From Homarus americanus (Eukaryota > Arthropoda > Malacostraca > Decapoda > Nephropidae): DNA of 64,000 bases. Shown piece after piece: positions 10,850 through 22,900 of the stretch (positions are counted from its first letter, which is position 1; every line of letters starts with the position of its first letter). Location: the NCBI RefSeq assembly GCF_018991925.1, contig NW_024748870.1:576187-640186 (forward strand), read 5' to 3'. The notes under the pieces are model-generated. The model saw only the letters and a program-made list of their open reading frames with translations, was not told the origin of the DNA and made no database searches. Made by a program: the position numbers and the translations under genes.

Positions 10850-11885
10850 TGAAAAGGTTCTAAAACCATTAGTTTTGAGAGCGAAATTAAACCCTTCATC
10901 ACCGATATTTTTAAAAAGAGTATAATGACATGACTCCGGCAACTCAAAGAGAGTCTACATTTACCGCCCTTACAAACAAAAGAAGGGATATTGTTCAAAA
11001 CAGAAGTTTTAAATAAACTTGAAAACTCTACGAATTTTCAAAGGACGCTTGAAGAGATACTCACGGGAAATATTACAAATACTGCCGCCAGAGAGCACAT
11101 CATATCCAATCATCCCCACAGCACATATTTAAACTATATCCAAGATGTGAACGAAATGGCTCACGATTTGGGTTTTAAAAATGAAACTGAATTTAGGGTT
11201 TTATACACAATTTCAACAAATCATCAGATATAAAGAATATTAAATTAAACAAAAATTTCAATACATTTAAAGAGTGGGCATTAAAAATCCAGGGAGCATT
11301 TTTAAATCCATTTTAGTAGTTGCAGTTGGCAGCACCTTTATAGATTTTCTAAGAAATTATAATGCTTTTAATACAGGTTGTTTTCGATACGAAGTAAATA
11401 CCAAACAAAAGGGGATTGCAAAATATGTATACATTGATCGATATTGTGATAATAATGGAGGAAATTGGAAGAAATACACAAGAGGTATATACAGTCTTCC
11501 TCCAGATAGTTATCCTCTCTGGGGAACCACCGCTTGGGATTGTTCATTTCAGCCTAATATACTTTTACAAACAAAAGATACTGAAGGTATTCTTAATATG
11601 GGATGTAAAGGAATTTATAATCCATATAACTATAATTTATTATGTTCATCTTCAAATTTTACGTTTATTGAGTCAGATGACAGGGGATGTTATAATCGAA
11701 CTAAGTCACGGTCTTCTTCAATCGGCTTTTTGGACTGATATTATGAAATATCCTAAAAAGATTTTGTGGTTTTGTGTCTTTATTATCCTTGTAGATATAT
11801 TTTTTTATCAACTATATTTACTACAAGGTTGGTTGACAAAAAAAAAAATAAAACGACCCTTAAAGAGAATTGTTATATTTTAGGT
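10850..11885 (+). pseudogene. Decayed envelope-protein gene, PIF-5/ODV-E56-like layout
   Basis: Open pieces in succession are about 10853-10930, 10934-11233, 11274-11738 and 11416-11883 (used only at its end). They describe one broken gene of about 340 codons with a stop near 10931 and frame changes near 11225, 11285 and 11690. The order is a soluble N-terminal part, an internal hydrophobic segment (near 11295-11340), and a Cys-rich middle with at least six Cys (11370-11690). A strong C-terminal membrane segment (11750-11825) follows, with a basic tail. This order matches the per os infectivity factor 5/ODV-E56 family of nuclear arthropod DNA viruses, which work in virion attachment and entry. 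The assignment rests on layout rather than a measured alignment. The gene is non-functional as it stands. Confidence 0.45.
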
Positions 11886-12418
11886 AGTGTTAATAGCAGT
11901 GTTCGTTTCATAGCGGTTTAAAAACACATACCTTGTTTACACGCACAGTTGCCAGGTCTGTCCTTTTATGGACAGTTTGACGTGATAAGACATAACGGTT
12001 AAGGTTTAATTATTTTGTTTTATATAATTTTCTTTTATAGGGTGCACATCTAAAGTGTACAGTTGGTTTTTTGTTAGAACTATAACCCTTTTATTATCAT
12101 TATCATTATCATTATTATCATCATCATCATCATCATTATCCAAATATTGGTAATATGATGTGGGTGAAGTAGATTCCTGTTTACTCCTGTGTATACCAAA
12201 AGATATAAAACTACGACGTTTGGCTGTTTTCGGGATAATTTTACCGCTAGAATTATTTACTGTGCATTTTTTGTACTGATCATTATAGGCATACGAAAAA
12301 TCTCCACCATATACGGTATATCGAGTAGTTCACTAATCCTTCTTTCTGTTAAGAAAGGCTTTATAAACATGGGAGAATGAACTTAACGGTTGTGGTCCCC
12401 AGAGAGATGCAGCGTTTG
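11886..12418. other. Right margin of the viral block, no clear gene
   Basis: AT-rich DNA with an (ATT/ATC)n run at 12090-12140. One 63-codon frame (12189-12380, start GTG) has a hydrophobic middle (IIYCAFFVLIIIGI); it may be another viral remnant but has no support. The true right end of the viral insertion cannot be fixed. Confidence 0.5.
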
Positions 12419-12437
12419 AATAGATAGATAGATAGAT

Positions 12438-12515
<78 letters not shown>

Positions 12516-12523
12516 TATAGATA

Positions 12524-12549
<26 letters not shown>
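12419..12549. repeat. (GATA)n then (TG)n microsatellite
   Basis: About 25 GATA tetranucleotides with one short interruption, then about twelve TG units. It separates the viral block from the minisatellite on the right. Confidence 0.95.
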
Positions 12550-12554
<5 letters not shown>

Positions 12555-12579
12555 CAGAAGGGTAAAGGTTTATTATTAC

Positions 12580-12897
12580 AGCAGAATGTTAGTACAGCAG
12601 GTGTGTGGTTATGTGGGGTGTTCGTACAGCAGGTATGTGATTATGTGGGTGTTAGTACAGCAGGTGTGTGGTTATGTGGGTGTTCGTACAGCAGGTGTGT
12701 GGTAATGTGGGTGTTCGTACAGCAGGTGTGTGATTGTCTGGGTGTTAGTACAGCTGGTGTGTGGTTATGTGGGTGTTCGTACAGCAGGTGTGTGGTTGTC
12801 TGGGTGTTAGTACAGCTGGTGTGTGGTTATGTGGGTGTTCGTACAGCAGGTGTGTGGTTGTCTGGGTGTTAGTACAGCTGGTGTGTGGTTGTCTAGT
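12580..12897 (-). repeat. 31-bp minisatellite, short inverted array
   Basis: About ten units read on the plus strand as GTGTTAGTACAGCAGGTGTG plus TGGTTATGTGG. This is the reverse complement of the large array at 16968-24385. At its right edge (12898-12965) it joins a ~70-bp sequence found inverted at the left edge of the large array. The 12528-12872 open frame is a by-product of the 31-bp period. Confidence 0.9.
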
Positions 12898-12968
12898 GTT
12901 CAGAATAATCCAAGTCGACCGAGATCGTCTGGTGAGTGAAGATGGAAGCGGGTCTGGATGCGTTGAAG
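12898..12968 (-). repeat. Shared array-boundary sequence (inverted copy)
   Basis: On the minus strand this contains CACTCACCAGACGATCTCGG and TGGATTATTCTGAACACTAG, which recur on the plus strand at 16888-16968. Both copies touch the 31-bp array at the same base, so the array and its border were duplicated together in inverted orientation. Confidence 0.85.
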
Positions 12969-12972
12969 AGAG

Positions 12973-13585
12973 TCCTAGTCGGTGTGCTCGTAGCAGTCAT
13001 CGTCGGGCGGGGTGCGTTCACTCATCCCGACGTCGATGAGATGACAGGTGCAAGGTGACGTGGAGGTGTCGATGATGACGTTGCCGGCGTGGAGGTCCAG
13101 GTGGCTGTAACCGGCACCGTGAAACTCGGCGAGGGCAACGCAGGTTGCATCGTAGGCCTCCTGACGATGGTAGACTTGGTACCTGAAGCGGTGTAAGATT
13201 GTTGAGAGAGTCACACCCCGGCAGTACTGCATGACGATGGCGTGGGGATCGGTTGTGACGCCGTACACGATAGGCGCGCCCCCCACCCCGGCCAGCTCGT
13301 GAAGGACGCGGGCCTCCTTGGTGACGCGGGCCTCCTTGGTGTTGGCCTTGCGGAATGAAGGATCTTCACCACCACTTCAGTCACGTCCCCGTTGTCTAGG
13401 GTGAGCTGACCATGGTGGCTCACCCCGTACTTACCGGTCCCAACCTTACCCATGAGACTATGATGGTCCCAGGTAAGCTGAGGGAGATCTCGTCCTCCAC
13501 TGGAGGAGGTGGTGGAGCTGGAGTAGGTCTTACGGGGAATAGTAGTGACGACAGCCCCTGCCTCCCCTCTCCCCCCCTGGCCCAC
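12973..13585 (-). pseudogene. Protein-kinase-like gene fragment with a frameshift
   Basis: Two minus-strand frames (13211-13585 and 12975-13286) together show a kinase fold. They contain a Gly-rich loop GKVGTGKYG followed by VVVKIL (lysine of the beta-3 strand), and, in the second frame, the catalytic loop HLDLHAGNVII (HxD....N) with a DFG-position motif IDVG. The two halves join only by a frame change near 13355. The frame stops just after the metal-binding motif, next to the array boundary sequence, so the C lobe is missing. The upstream end has no convincing start. Base composition is higher in G+C than in the viral block, so it is more likely a host gene. Whether it is a broken gene or an exon with an assembly indel is unclear. 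Confidence 0.6.
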
Positions 13586-13771
13586 CTAACCTTAATTATG
13601 TACTAAGACACACCTTGAGAAAAAGTGGTAGAGTAATTAGGAAAACATTTAACGCCAGGTATATACTCCTTTACGCCGCTGCCCCAGTCTTATGTTGTGG
13701 GTTTCAAGAATTCAACTGGAGCACCTGAAAATTAGTCACCCTAGCCTATTTTACCAGACGATTAAACACCC

Positions 13772-13915
13772 TAACACAGCACTGAACTTACAAACACAGT
13801 ACTGACCTCTATAACAGAGCACTGAGATCTCTAACACAGTACGGAGCTCATTAACACTGCACTCAGCTCCCTAGCATAGCACTGAGCTCACTAAGACAGC
13901 ACTGAGTACAATTCT
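13772..13915. repeat. ~25-bp degenerate minisatellite
   Basis: Five to six units around CACTGAGCTCACTAACACAG. Flanking 13590-13770 and 13916-14140 show no gene. Confidence 0.7.
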
Positions 13916-14149
13916 GGTCACACTGTCTCCTTATGTAACGGTAAAATTTTTTTAAGTGTACAGTGTGCTATATCCAGCTCGCCCTTAACTGATCACCAGG
14001 CCTATGTGACCCAGTTTCCTATGATAGTGAAGCTTTGTTGTCTGACTCACCACCGCCAGTGTTACCAAATCATATGTTTATATTAACGTGACACTAAACA
14101 CTACAACAATGTGAGTTAATGGAAAATAATAACAGTAAATATAGGTACA

Positions 14150-14800
14150 TTCCTCAGACCCATCCCTCCCCTTCTCCTTCGTCTCAGCCTTCCTCCCTCC
14201 CCTCAGCCTACCTCCCTCCCCTCAGCCTCCTTCCCTCCCTTCACCTTCCCTCCCCTTATATTAGCCTTTTTTCCCTCACCCCCCCTTTACCCCCCAAACA
14301 TCACGTCAGATAAGCTGGTACTCTGCTGTCATAAACAAACACACAACAACAGGTATGCACTTGTGACCGACTGTAAGGGCGGAAACGATCTTCCTGCTCG
14401 TTACCGCTGCTTACTCGCTCGTTTGCTGGTGCGACCCTCACTTGGGGGGGGTTGGACGAAAGTGTGAACGTCGCTGCTACCTGTATCACCGGCTCAGATC
14501 CGACTCAGCCGTCAGTACCTCCCCCACTGTTCGTCAAATTCTACCTGTGATCTCATCAAAGGCTCGGGACTCGTGGGCTGTGTCCCCAGACCTTCACCTA
14601 TCGACTGTCAATTCTCTGGACATCTACCACTACCCCATACCACGACCGTCAATTCATCTCCTCCGTCTCTGCCCCGGTGTTCTCCTGCTATATCAAGACA
14701 TCTGCGGCTGTCGCTCGAGTGAGGAGTTGAAAGGACCATCCCCCTGAGAGTGGATCACTGCGTTCCAGAACCAGGGCCACTGCCGTTGGAAATATCTGTT
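14150..14800. other. Pyrimidine-rich stretch and unassigned sequence
   Basis: 14155-14300 is CT-rich (CCTCCCTCCCCTCAG units). 14300-14800 is mixed sequence with short frames only (for example 14442-14747) and no recognisable domain, RNA or element end. Confidence 0.5.
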
Positions 14801-15112
14801 CATTGTTTGATTCTTTTGTTGTTCGATTCCATTAATTGCTGACTCCTTTTCATTGTTCGATTCTATCAGCTGTTGACTCCCTTTAATTGTTTGATTCCAT
14901 TAATTGTTTGATTCCATTAATTGTTTGATTCCATTAATTGTTTGTTTCCATTAATTGTTTGATTCCTTTAATTGTTTGATTCCTTTAATTGTTTGATTCC
15001 ACTAAGTGTTTGATTCCTTTAATTGTTTGATTCCACTAATTGTTTGATTCCGTTAATTGTTTAACTCCATTAACTGTTGGCTGCATTAATAGTTTGACTC
15101 CTGTAATTGTTA
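14800..15112. repeat. 17-bp minisatellite (TTGTTTGATTCCATTAA)
   Basis: About 17 units of TTGTTTGATTCCATTAA, with TTTAA and CACTAA variants. 15113-15745 to the right is AT-rich without a gene. Confidence 0.9.
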
Positions 15113-15744
15113 TTTTATGTTTGTTTAGTGGTGTCAGAGTTTTGTGTTATATTTTTATTGTTAAGAGATGTCAATCTCAAACGGTTGTTTGTTATTCCTC
15201 AAAAAACCATGGTCCTTGCCTTCATTTTTTAAGATCCTGATTAGTCTGGCAAGGGATTTCTATACCTAAGTCCCAGGCCTTTACACCGACTGCTCTGATT
15301 GCCTCATTACAATAGTTCACGTGATGAAAGTCAAATTGTTTAATCTACAATAAACGTAAAACGATTTTAATAATATATATCATCAGATAATAACATAGTG
15401 TATAATACTGTAATCTTCACTAAGGTTTAATATTCGTAATACCGTATTTTTTCCTAATAGTTTAATTTATTTTCGTACTTTGCGCTGCCAGAAGTATAAT
15501 AAATTACTTTCTATAAATGATAATTCTGTAACATTACGATTAAAATAATTACTAATAATTTTTTTATAAACAGTCTCATAATCTTATTTTTATTTCAAAG
15601 TGTGTAAAAAAAAAAAGATGATTTTTTTCACCACAGGAGTATTATATTTTTCTCTGTTTCAGTTTGGTCAAAGAAGCAACCAATCACACGTTTGCGTTTG
15701 ATGATAGATATCTGTTGTCTACATGTAAGACAACAGGGAACCAG

Positions 15745-15748
<4 letters not shown>

Positions 15749-15795
<47 letters not shown>

Positions 15796-16085
15796 ACACA
15801 CAGAGCATGAGGGAGAAGCTGAGGAACACAGACTGAGAGACACAGTAATAAAAGGTTTAGTTGATTAGGAGGAGGAAGAAGATGCGAAGAGGGTGAGTAA
15901 GGGAGGAAGAGAGGAAGATGAGAGGAAGAAGAGAGGAAGAGAAGGGGATGAGGGAAAGAGGAGGATGGGAAAGAGATGATAACGTGAACGAGGAACAGGG
16001 AAGAAGACGAAGGGAAGACTAGGTAGAGAAGAAGGAAAGAAAAAAAGAAAAAGAAAAAAAGAAAGAAAGAAAGAAAGAACCAAAT
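15749..16085. repeat. (CA)n microsatellite and purine-rich tract
   Basis: (CA)n at 15749-15801, then a GA-rich purine tract at 15865-16080. The open frames here are by-products of one-sided base composition. Confidence 0.9.
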
Positions 16086-16887
16086 GAAAAGGATTCACTA
16101 AACACATCACCACAAGAGGAAGAACACCCTAGACACGACACAACATGTTGACGATATACCACAGGTCCACGGCGATACCACTCACGATATTGGTTCAGTG
16201 GGAAGAGGACACTTAGAGAGGAAAAACTAGCGTAGGATGTTTTAAATAAGGGATCCTGGGCCGTCCTGAAGGAGTAAAAGTGGAATTAAATGGTAGGAGA
16301 CTAGGACACGTGGCATTAATGTTGACGAAAGACATTGGGTTAGGTTAGGTTAGGTTAGATCAGAACATTATGATGTAGGAATGAGTAATTAAACCCTATT
16401 CCACAAAGTCATCAGGAGGGAGATATGTTTAATATAGGGATTAAAACCTGTAGTGGTTAATGGAATAAATCTAAGGTGGTTAAAGGTGTAAGTAATGAAT
16501 GTTGTATGTTAGTAATATTATGAATGTGCGTATGACATGTCTGGCGTCTTGTTATTGGGAGTGTAACCAGTACTACACATAACTGACTTCAATTCCCCAA
16601 TCAATGTCAGGTATCCACTCAGGTGATCCGAGTTCGATACCCAGCACTGAAGAAGTCATTATTGTGTACATTGATTTACGTGTGTACATAAAAGTTCATA
16701 CAGAGTTACATATCTTCACTACATTTTTCTATTTTTCCTCAAATTCAGAGCTTGTCTTAGTAAGACTAGTTTGTAAAACAAAAATATAATTGCACGAAAT
16801 GGACTGTGTACACTTGAATCATCTCGGTTACCAAGTTCCTCTCGTCCAGGTCACTAGGCAGGAATTTCTTGGTCCGCCCTTCAAGAC
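16086..16887. other. Unassigned sequence with a short TTAGG run
   Basis: No gene seen. A short interstitial telomere-type run of four TTAGG units lies at 16338-16358. At 16635-16648 GAGTTCGATACCC resembles a Pol III B box, but no A box accompanies it. Confidence 0.5.
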
Positions 16888-16968
16888 ACCCAGACCCTCC
16901 TCCACCTTCACTCACCAGACGATCTCGGTCTACTTGGATTATTCTGAACACTAGACAACCACAAACCA
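16888..16968 (+). repeat. Shared array-boundary sequence (direct copy)
   Basis: Plus-strand partner of 12898-12968. It ends at GAACACTAGACAACC, where the 31-bp array starts. Confidence 0.85.
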
Positions 16969-19900
16969 GCCGTACTAACACCGAGACAACCACACACCTG
17001 TTATACTAACACCCAGGCAATCACACACCTGCTACTAACACACGAACCAACCACACACCTGCTGTACTAACACCCCACACAATCCACACACCTGCTGTAC
17101 TAACACCCAGACAACCACACACCTGCTGTACTAACACCCACACAATCACACACATGCTGTACTAACACCCAGACAACCCACACATAACATTTAACGCGAA
17201 CAATCACCACCTGCTTTATTTCTTTTGATCAACCCACACACCTGTAGCCTGCCACCCACACAATCACACATGTAACAAGACGGATCTTGTATGAAGAATA
17301 TTATATATTTATAGGTAGAATATTTCTAGTAAGAGGATGTAAAGAGAGGAAGAATTTGGTAGCGTGGCCGTGTTAGTTATTTACACTGTCAATAAACTTA
17401 AACGCCTTATCTTATACGTCACACATCTATTACGTTCTTAAGGACGTCTTCTCAAACACCTCTTGTTACAACTGTTTATTAATTACGACAATGACATGGA
17501 CACATTAATAACACCTTCTATCGAAGTTACTAGGGACACATATATTACGTTACTAGACACTGATTCTCGGACACGAACATGAAATGAATACACTTCCACG
17601 TAGTAACTCATCCCATGGATAGCTCTGACAGAACTCCACGAGACCTGGGGAAGGCCTAGCAGGTGCCTGGGTTGTCTCTATGGGAGACTGCTTAGCTGGG
17701 ACACCGGTGTCGGGAGGAAGTCTCGCTCCCGACCGGAGGGACTTTGCCTTCGGCTCTCTGTCTGGACTGTTTCGACTCTGCTCCGTCGACTCTCCTATAT
17801 ATGGAAAGCAGTGAAGGGTCCTTACATTTGACTCCTTAAGAAAATAGGTCTGGACTATCAGAGCTTAAGTTGTTGTATATTTGGAGAATTTTTCTGCTGA
17901 CTGCGTGCCTGCCTTTTATCGTTGGTGGGGGCCGTGACATGAGAGGGGGTGCTGAAGTTGATTTGTGGCCCCTTGACTTGGGCCACTGCGAGGGTCCCTT
18001 TCAACGACCCCCTCGCTAATGTAAGGTCAGGTCTGGACGTTTTCTGAGATGTGCCAGGTTGGCCAATGGCCATATTAGGGGAGAATATGGGCCTCTTCTT
18101 CTGACTGGTGTCTCACATGATGGACCGTGTGACATGAGGTGTTAGTTTTTGTAACCCCCTTGAGCGGCCAGGGGTACCCATAGATTTGGCCTCCCTAATG
18201 TCTGGATTGTATCTGGAATGTTTTCATTATAAGCTCATTGAGGATCTGATAACCCCATCATTACACCCACCTGCTATTGCTAACACCCGGACAACCACAC
18301 CTGCTGTACTAACGCAGACAATCACACACCTCCTGTATTAACACACAATCACACCTGCTGTACTAACACCCAGTGAGCACACACAGCTGCTGTACTAACA
18401 CCCAGACAACCCACATCTGCTGCTAACACCCAGACAAACCCGCACACCTGCTGTACTAACACCCACACAATCACACACACCTGCTGTACTAACACCCACA
18501 CAATCACACACCTGCTTTACCCCAACACCCACAAAATCACACCTGCTGTGCTAACCTCCCAGACAGCCACACACGTGCTGTACTAACACCCAGACAACCA
18601 CACACCTGTTTGTACTAACATCCAGAAATACACACCTGCTGGCACTAACACCCCAAACAATCAAACACCTGCTATTATTAACACCCACAATCTCACACCT
18701 GCTGTACTAGCACTCACACCACAATCACACCTGCTGTGCTGACACCCACAACCACACACATAGCTGCTAACACCCATCACGCACCTATAGCTTCTTTTAG
18801 CCCACATAATCACACACCTTAACACTAACGCCCACACAATCACACACACCGGCTGTACTAACACCCACACAATCACACACCTGCTGTACTGACACCCACC
18901 TGACCACAGACCTGCTTTACTAACACCCACATCCACGCACCTGGCACTAACGCCCACATAATCACACACCTGCTGTGCCTAACACCCAGACAACCACACA
19001 CACCTGCTATACTAACAGACAACCACACGCCTGTTGTACTAAATCGAAGCCACACACCTGCTGCCTGAAAACATCCACATAATCACCACACACCTGCTGT
19101 ACTAACACCCACCTGATACACACCTGCTGTTAATGCCCCACAATCTCCACACCTGCTGTTACTAACGGCTCACACAATCACGCACATAACAATACCTGAC
19201 GCCACAACCACACCTGCTTGTGCTAAAACCACAATCACTCACCTGCTGTGCTAATATCCAGACAACCACACACCTGTATTGCTAACTTGCCCAGACAATC
19301 ACGCACCTGATCTACTAACACAGACACAACCCAGACACCGCCTGCTAACGCCCACACAATCACACACCTGCTGTACTATACCCGCATAACCACACACCTG
19401 CTCTACTAACTTCCACACAATCAAACACCTGCACCATACTACTTTACCCACATCCACACACTAACAGCTAACACCGACACAATCACACTCCTGCTGTATT
19501 AACACACAGACAACCCACACCTGCTGCATTAACACCCACACAATCACACACCTGCTGTATTAGCACGATCACAATCACACATCTGCTGTACTAACACCCA
19601 CGCAATCACACACCTGCTGTACTAAACCCTGACAAACACACACCTGCTGTGCTATCAACCATAAACAACACCTGCCAACAATATGCTTACCCAGACAACC
19701 ACACTCCTCCTGTACTAACCCCCACACAATCATTCAGAAGCTGTACTAACACCTACACAATCACACACCTGCTGTACTAACACCCACACTATCACACAAC
19801 TGCTGTACTAACGCACACACATTCACACACCTGCTGTACTAACACCCAGACAACCACACACCTGCTGCACTAACACCCAGACAACCACATACCTGCTGTA

Positions 19901-22900
19901 TTAACACCCACACAATCACACACCTGCTGTACTAACACCCACACAATCACACACCTGCTTTACTAACACCCACAAACCACACACCTGCTGTACTAACACC
20001 CAGACAACCACACACGTGCTGTACTAACACCCAGACAACCACACACCTGTTGTACTAACATCCAGAAGCCACACACCTGCTGTACTAACACCCACACAAT
20101 CACACACCTGCTGTATTAACACCCACACAATCTCACACCTGCTGTACTAGCACTCACACAATCACACACCTGCTGTACTGACACCCACACAACCACACAC
20201 CTGCTGTACTAACACCCACACATCCACGCACCTGTGGCACTAACACCCACACAATCCCACACCAACTGTACTAAAACCCACACAATCACACATCTGCTGT
20301 ACTAACAATCACATAATCACACACCTGCTGTACTAACACCCACACAATCACACACCGGCTGTATTAACACCTATACAATCACACACCTGCTTTACTAACA
20401 CTCACAAAATCACACACCTGCTGTACTAACACCCAGACAACCACACACATGCTATGCTAACACCCAGACAACCACACACCTGTTGTACTAACACTCACAC
20501 AATCACACACACCTGTACTTATACCACACAACCACACAGCTGATGTACGAAAACCCACACAAACATACACCTGCTGTACTAAAACCCAGACAACCACACA
20601 CTCAAGGTGTCAAACACCACACAACCACATACCTGCTGTACTAACACCCACACAACCGCACACTTGCTGTACTAACACCCACACAATCACTCACCATGTA
20701 ATTAACACCCACAATCAAAACACCTGTTGTACTAACACCACATAACTGCAATTCATGTTGCATTAACACCCACACAATCACACACACACCTTCTGGTACT
20801 GACACCACATCCACACATTCCAAGCGCTAACACCCACACACCTGCTGTACTAACACCCACACAATCACACACCGGCTGTATTAACACCCATACAATCACA
20901 CACCTGCTTTACTAACACTCACAAAATCACACACCTGCTGTACTAACACCCAGACAACCACACACATGCTATGCTAACACCCAGACAACCACACACCTGT
21001 TGTACTAAAATCCAGAAGCCACACACCTGCTGTACAAACACCCATATAATCTCACACCTGCTGTACTAACACTCACACAATCACACACCTGCTGTACTGA
21101 CACCCACACAACCACACACCTGCTGTACTAAAACCCACTCAATCACTCACTTGCTGTACTAACATCCAGACAACCACACACCTGCTGTACTAACACCCAG
21201 ACAATCACACACCTGCTCTACTAACACAGACACAACCAGACACCTCCTATACTAATACCCACACAATCACACAGCTGATGTACGAAAACCCACACAAACA
21301 CACACCTGCTGTACTAAAACCCAGACAACCACACACCTGCTGTACTAACACCCATACAACCACACACCTGCTGTACTAACACCCACACAACCGCACACTT
21401 GCTGTACCAACGCCCACACAATCACTCACCTGCTGTACTAACACCCACACAATCGCACACCTGCTGTACTAACACCCACACAATCACACACCTGCTGTAC
21501 TAACACCCACACAACCACACACCTGCTGTACTAACACCCACACAATCACACACCTGCTGTACTAACACCCACACAACCACACACCCACACCACATGGGGT
21601 CCAGCACCTGCTAAAATTAACACCCACACATCCACACACCCGCTGTACTAACACCCACACAATCACACTCCTGCTGTATTAACACACAGACAACCACACA
21701 CCTGCTGTAATAACACCCACACACCACACACCTGCTGTATTAGCACGATCACAATCACATCTGCTGCACTAACACCCACACAATCACACTCCTGCTGTAT
21801 TAACACACAGACAACCACACACCTGCTGTATTAACACCCACACAATCACACACCTGCTGTATTAGCACGATCACAATCACACATCTGCTGTACTAACACC
21901 CACACAATCACACACCTGCTGTACTAAAACCCTGACAACCACACTCCTGCTGTACTAACAACCAGAAAACAACACACCTGCTGTACTAACACCCCAGACA
22001 ACCACTCACCTCCTGTACTAACACCCACACAATCATTCACATGCTGTACTAACACCTACACAATCACACACCTGCTGTACTAACACCCACACTATCACAC
22101 AACTGCTGTACTAACACACACATATTCACACACCTGCTGTACTAACATCAAGACAACCACACACCTGTTGTACTAATACCCACACAATCACACACCTGCT
22201 GTACTAACACCCACACAACCACACACCTGCTCTTCTAACACGCACACAATCACACACCTGCTTTACTAACCCCCACACAATCACACACCTGCTGTGCTAA
22301 CCCTCAGACAACCACACACCTGCTGTACTAACACCCACGCACCCACGCACCTACTGTACTAGCACCCACACAAAAACACATCTGCTGTACTAACACCCAC
22401 ACAAGCACACATCTGCTGTACTAACACCCAGCAATCACACACCTGCTGTACTAACACCCAGACAACCAAAAACTTGCTGTACTAACACCAACACACTCAC
22501 ACACCTGCTGTACTAGCACCAACACAATCACACACCTGCTGTACTAGCACCCACACAATCGCACACCTGCTGTACTAACACCCACACAATCACACACCTG
22601 CTGTACTAACTCCCACACAACCACACACCTGCTGTAATAACACCCAGACAATCTTACACCTGCTGTACTAACACCCACACAATCACACACCTGCTGTACT
22701 AACTCCCACACAACCACGTACTTGCTGTACTAACATCCAGACAACCATACACCTGCTGTACTAACACCCACACAATCACACACCTGCTGTATTAACACCC
22801 ACACAACCACACGTATGCTAACACCCTGTCAAACACCTGATGTGTGCTTACCCACACAATCACGCACCTGCTGTACTGACACCCACACATCCACACACAC

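Noticed and set aside
12973..13585. Viral kinase belonging to the virus-like block
   Set aside because: It lies beyond the GATA array and minisatellite, and its base composition is unlike the AT-rich viral genes; a host origin fits better.
16610..16660. Possible tRNA or SINE with B-box-like GAGTTCGATACCC
   Set aside because: No A box at the proper spacing and no cloverleaf arms.
17271..17470. TGTAACAAG...CTTGTTACA as 9-bp inverted ends of a 200-bp MITE
   Set aside because: No target duplication at either end, and non-array sequence continues past the right end. A 9-bp match is weak evidence.
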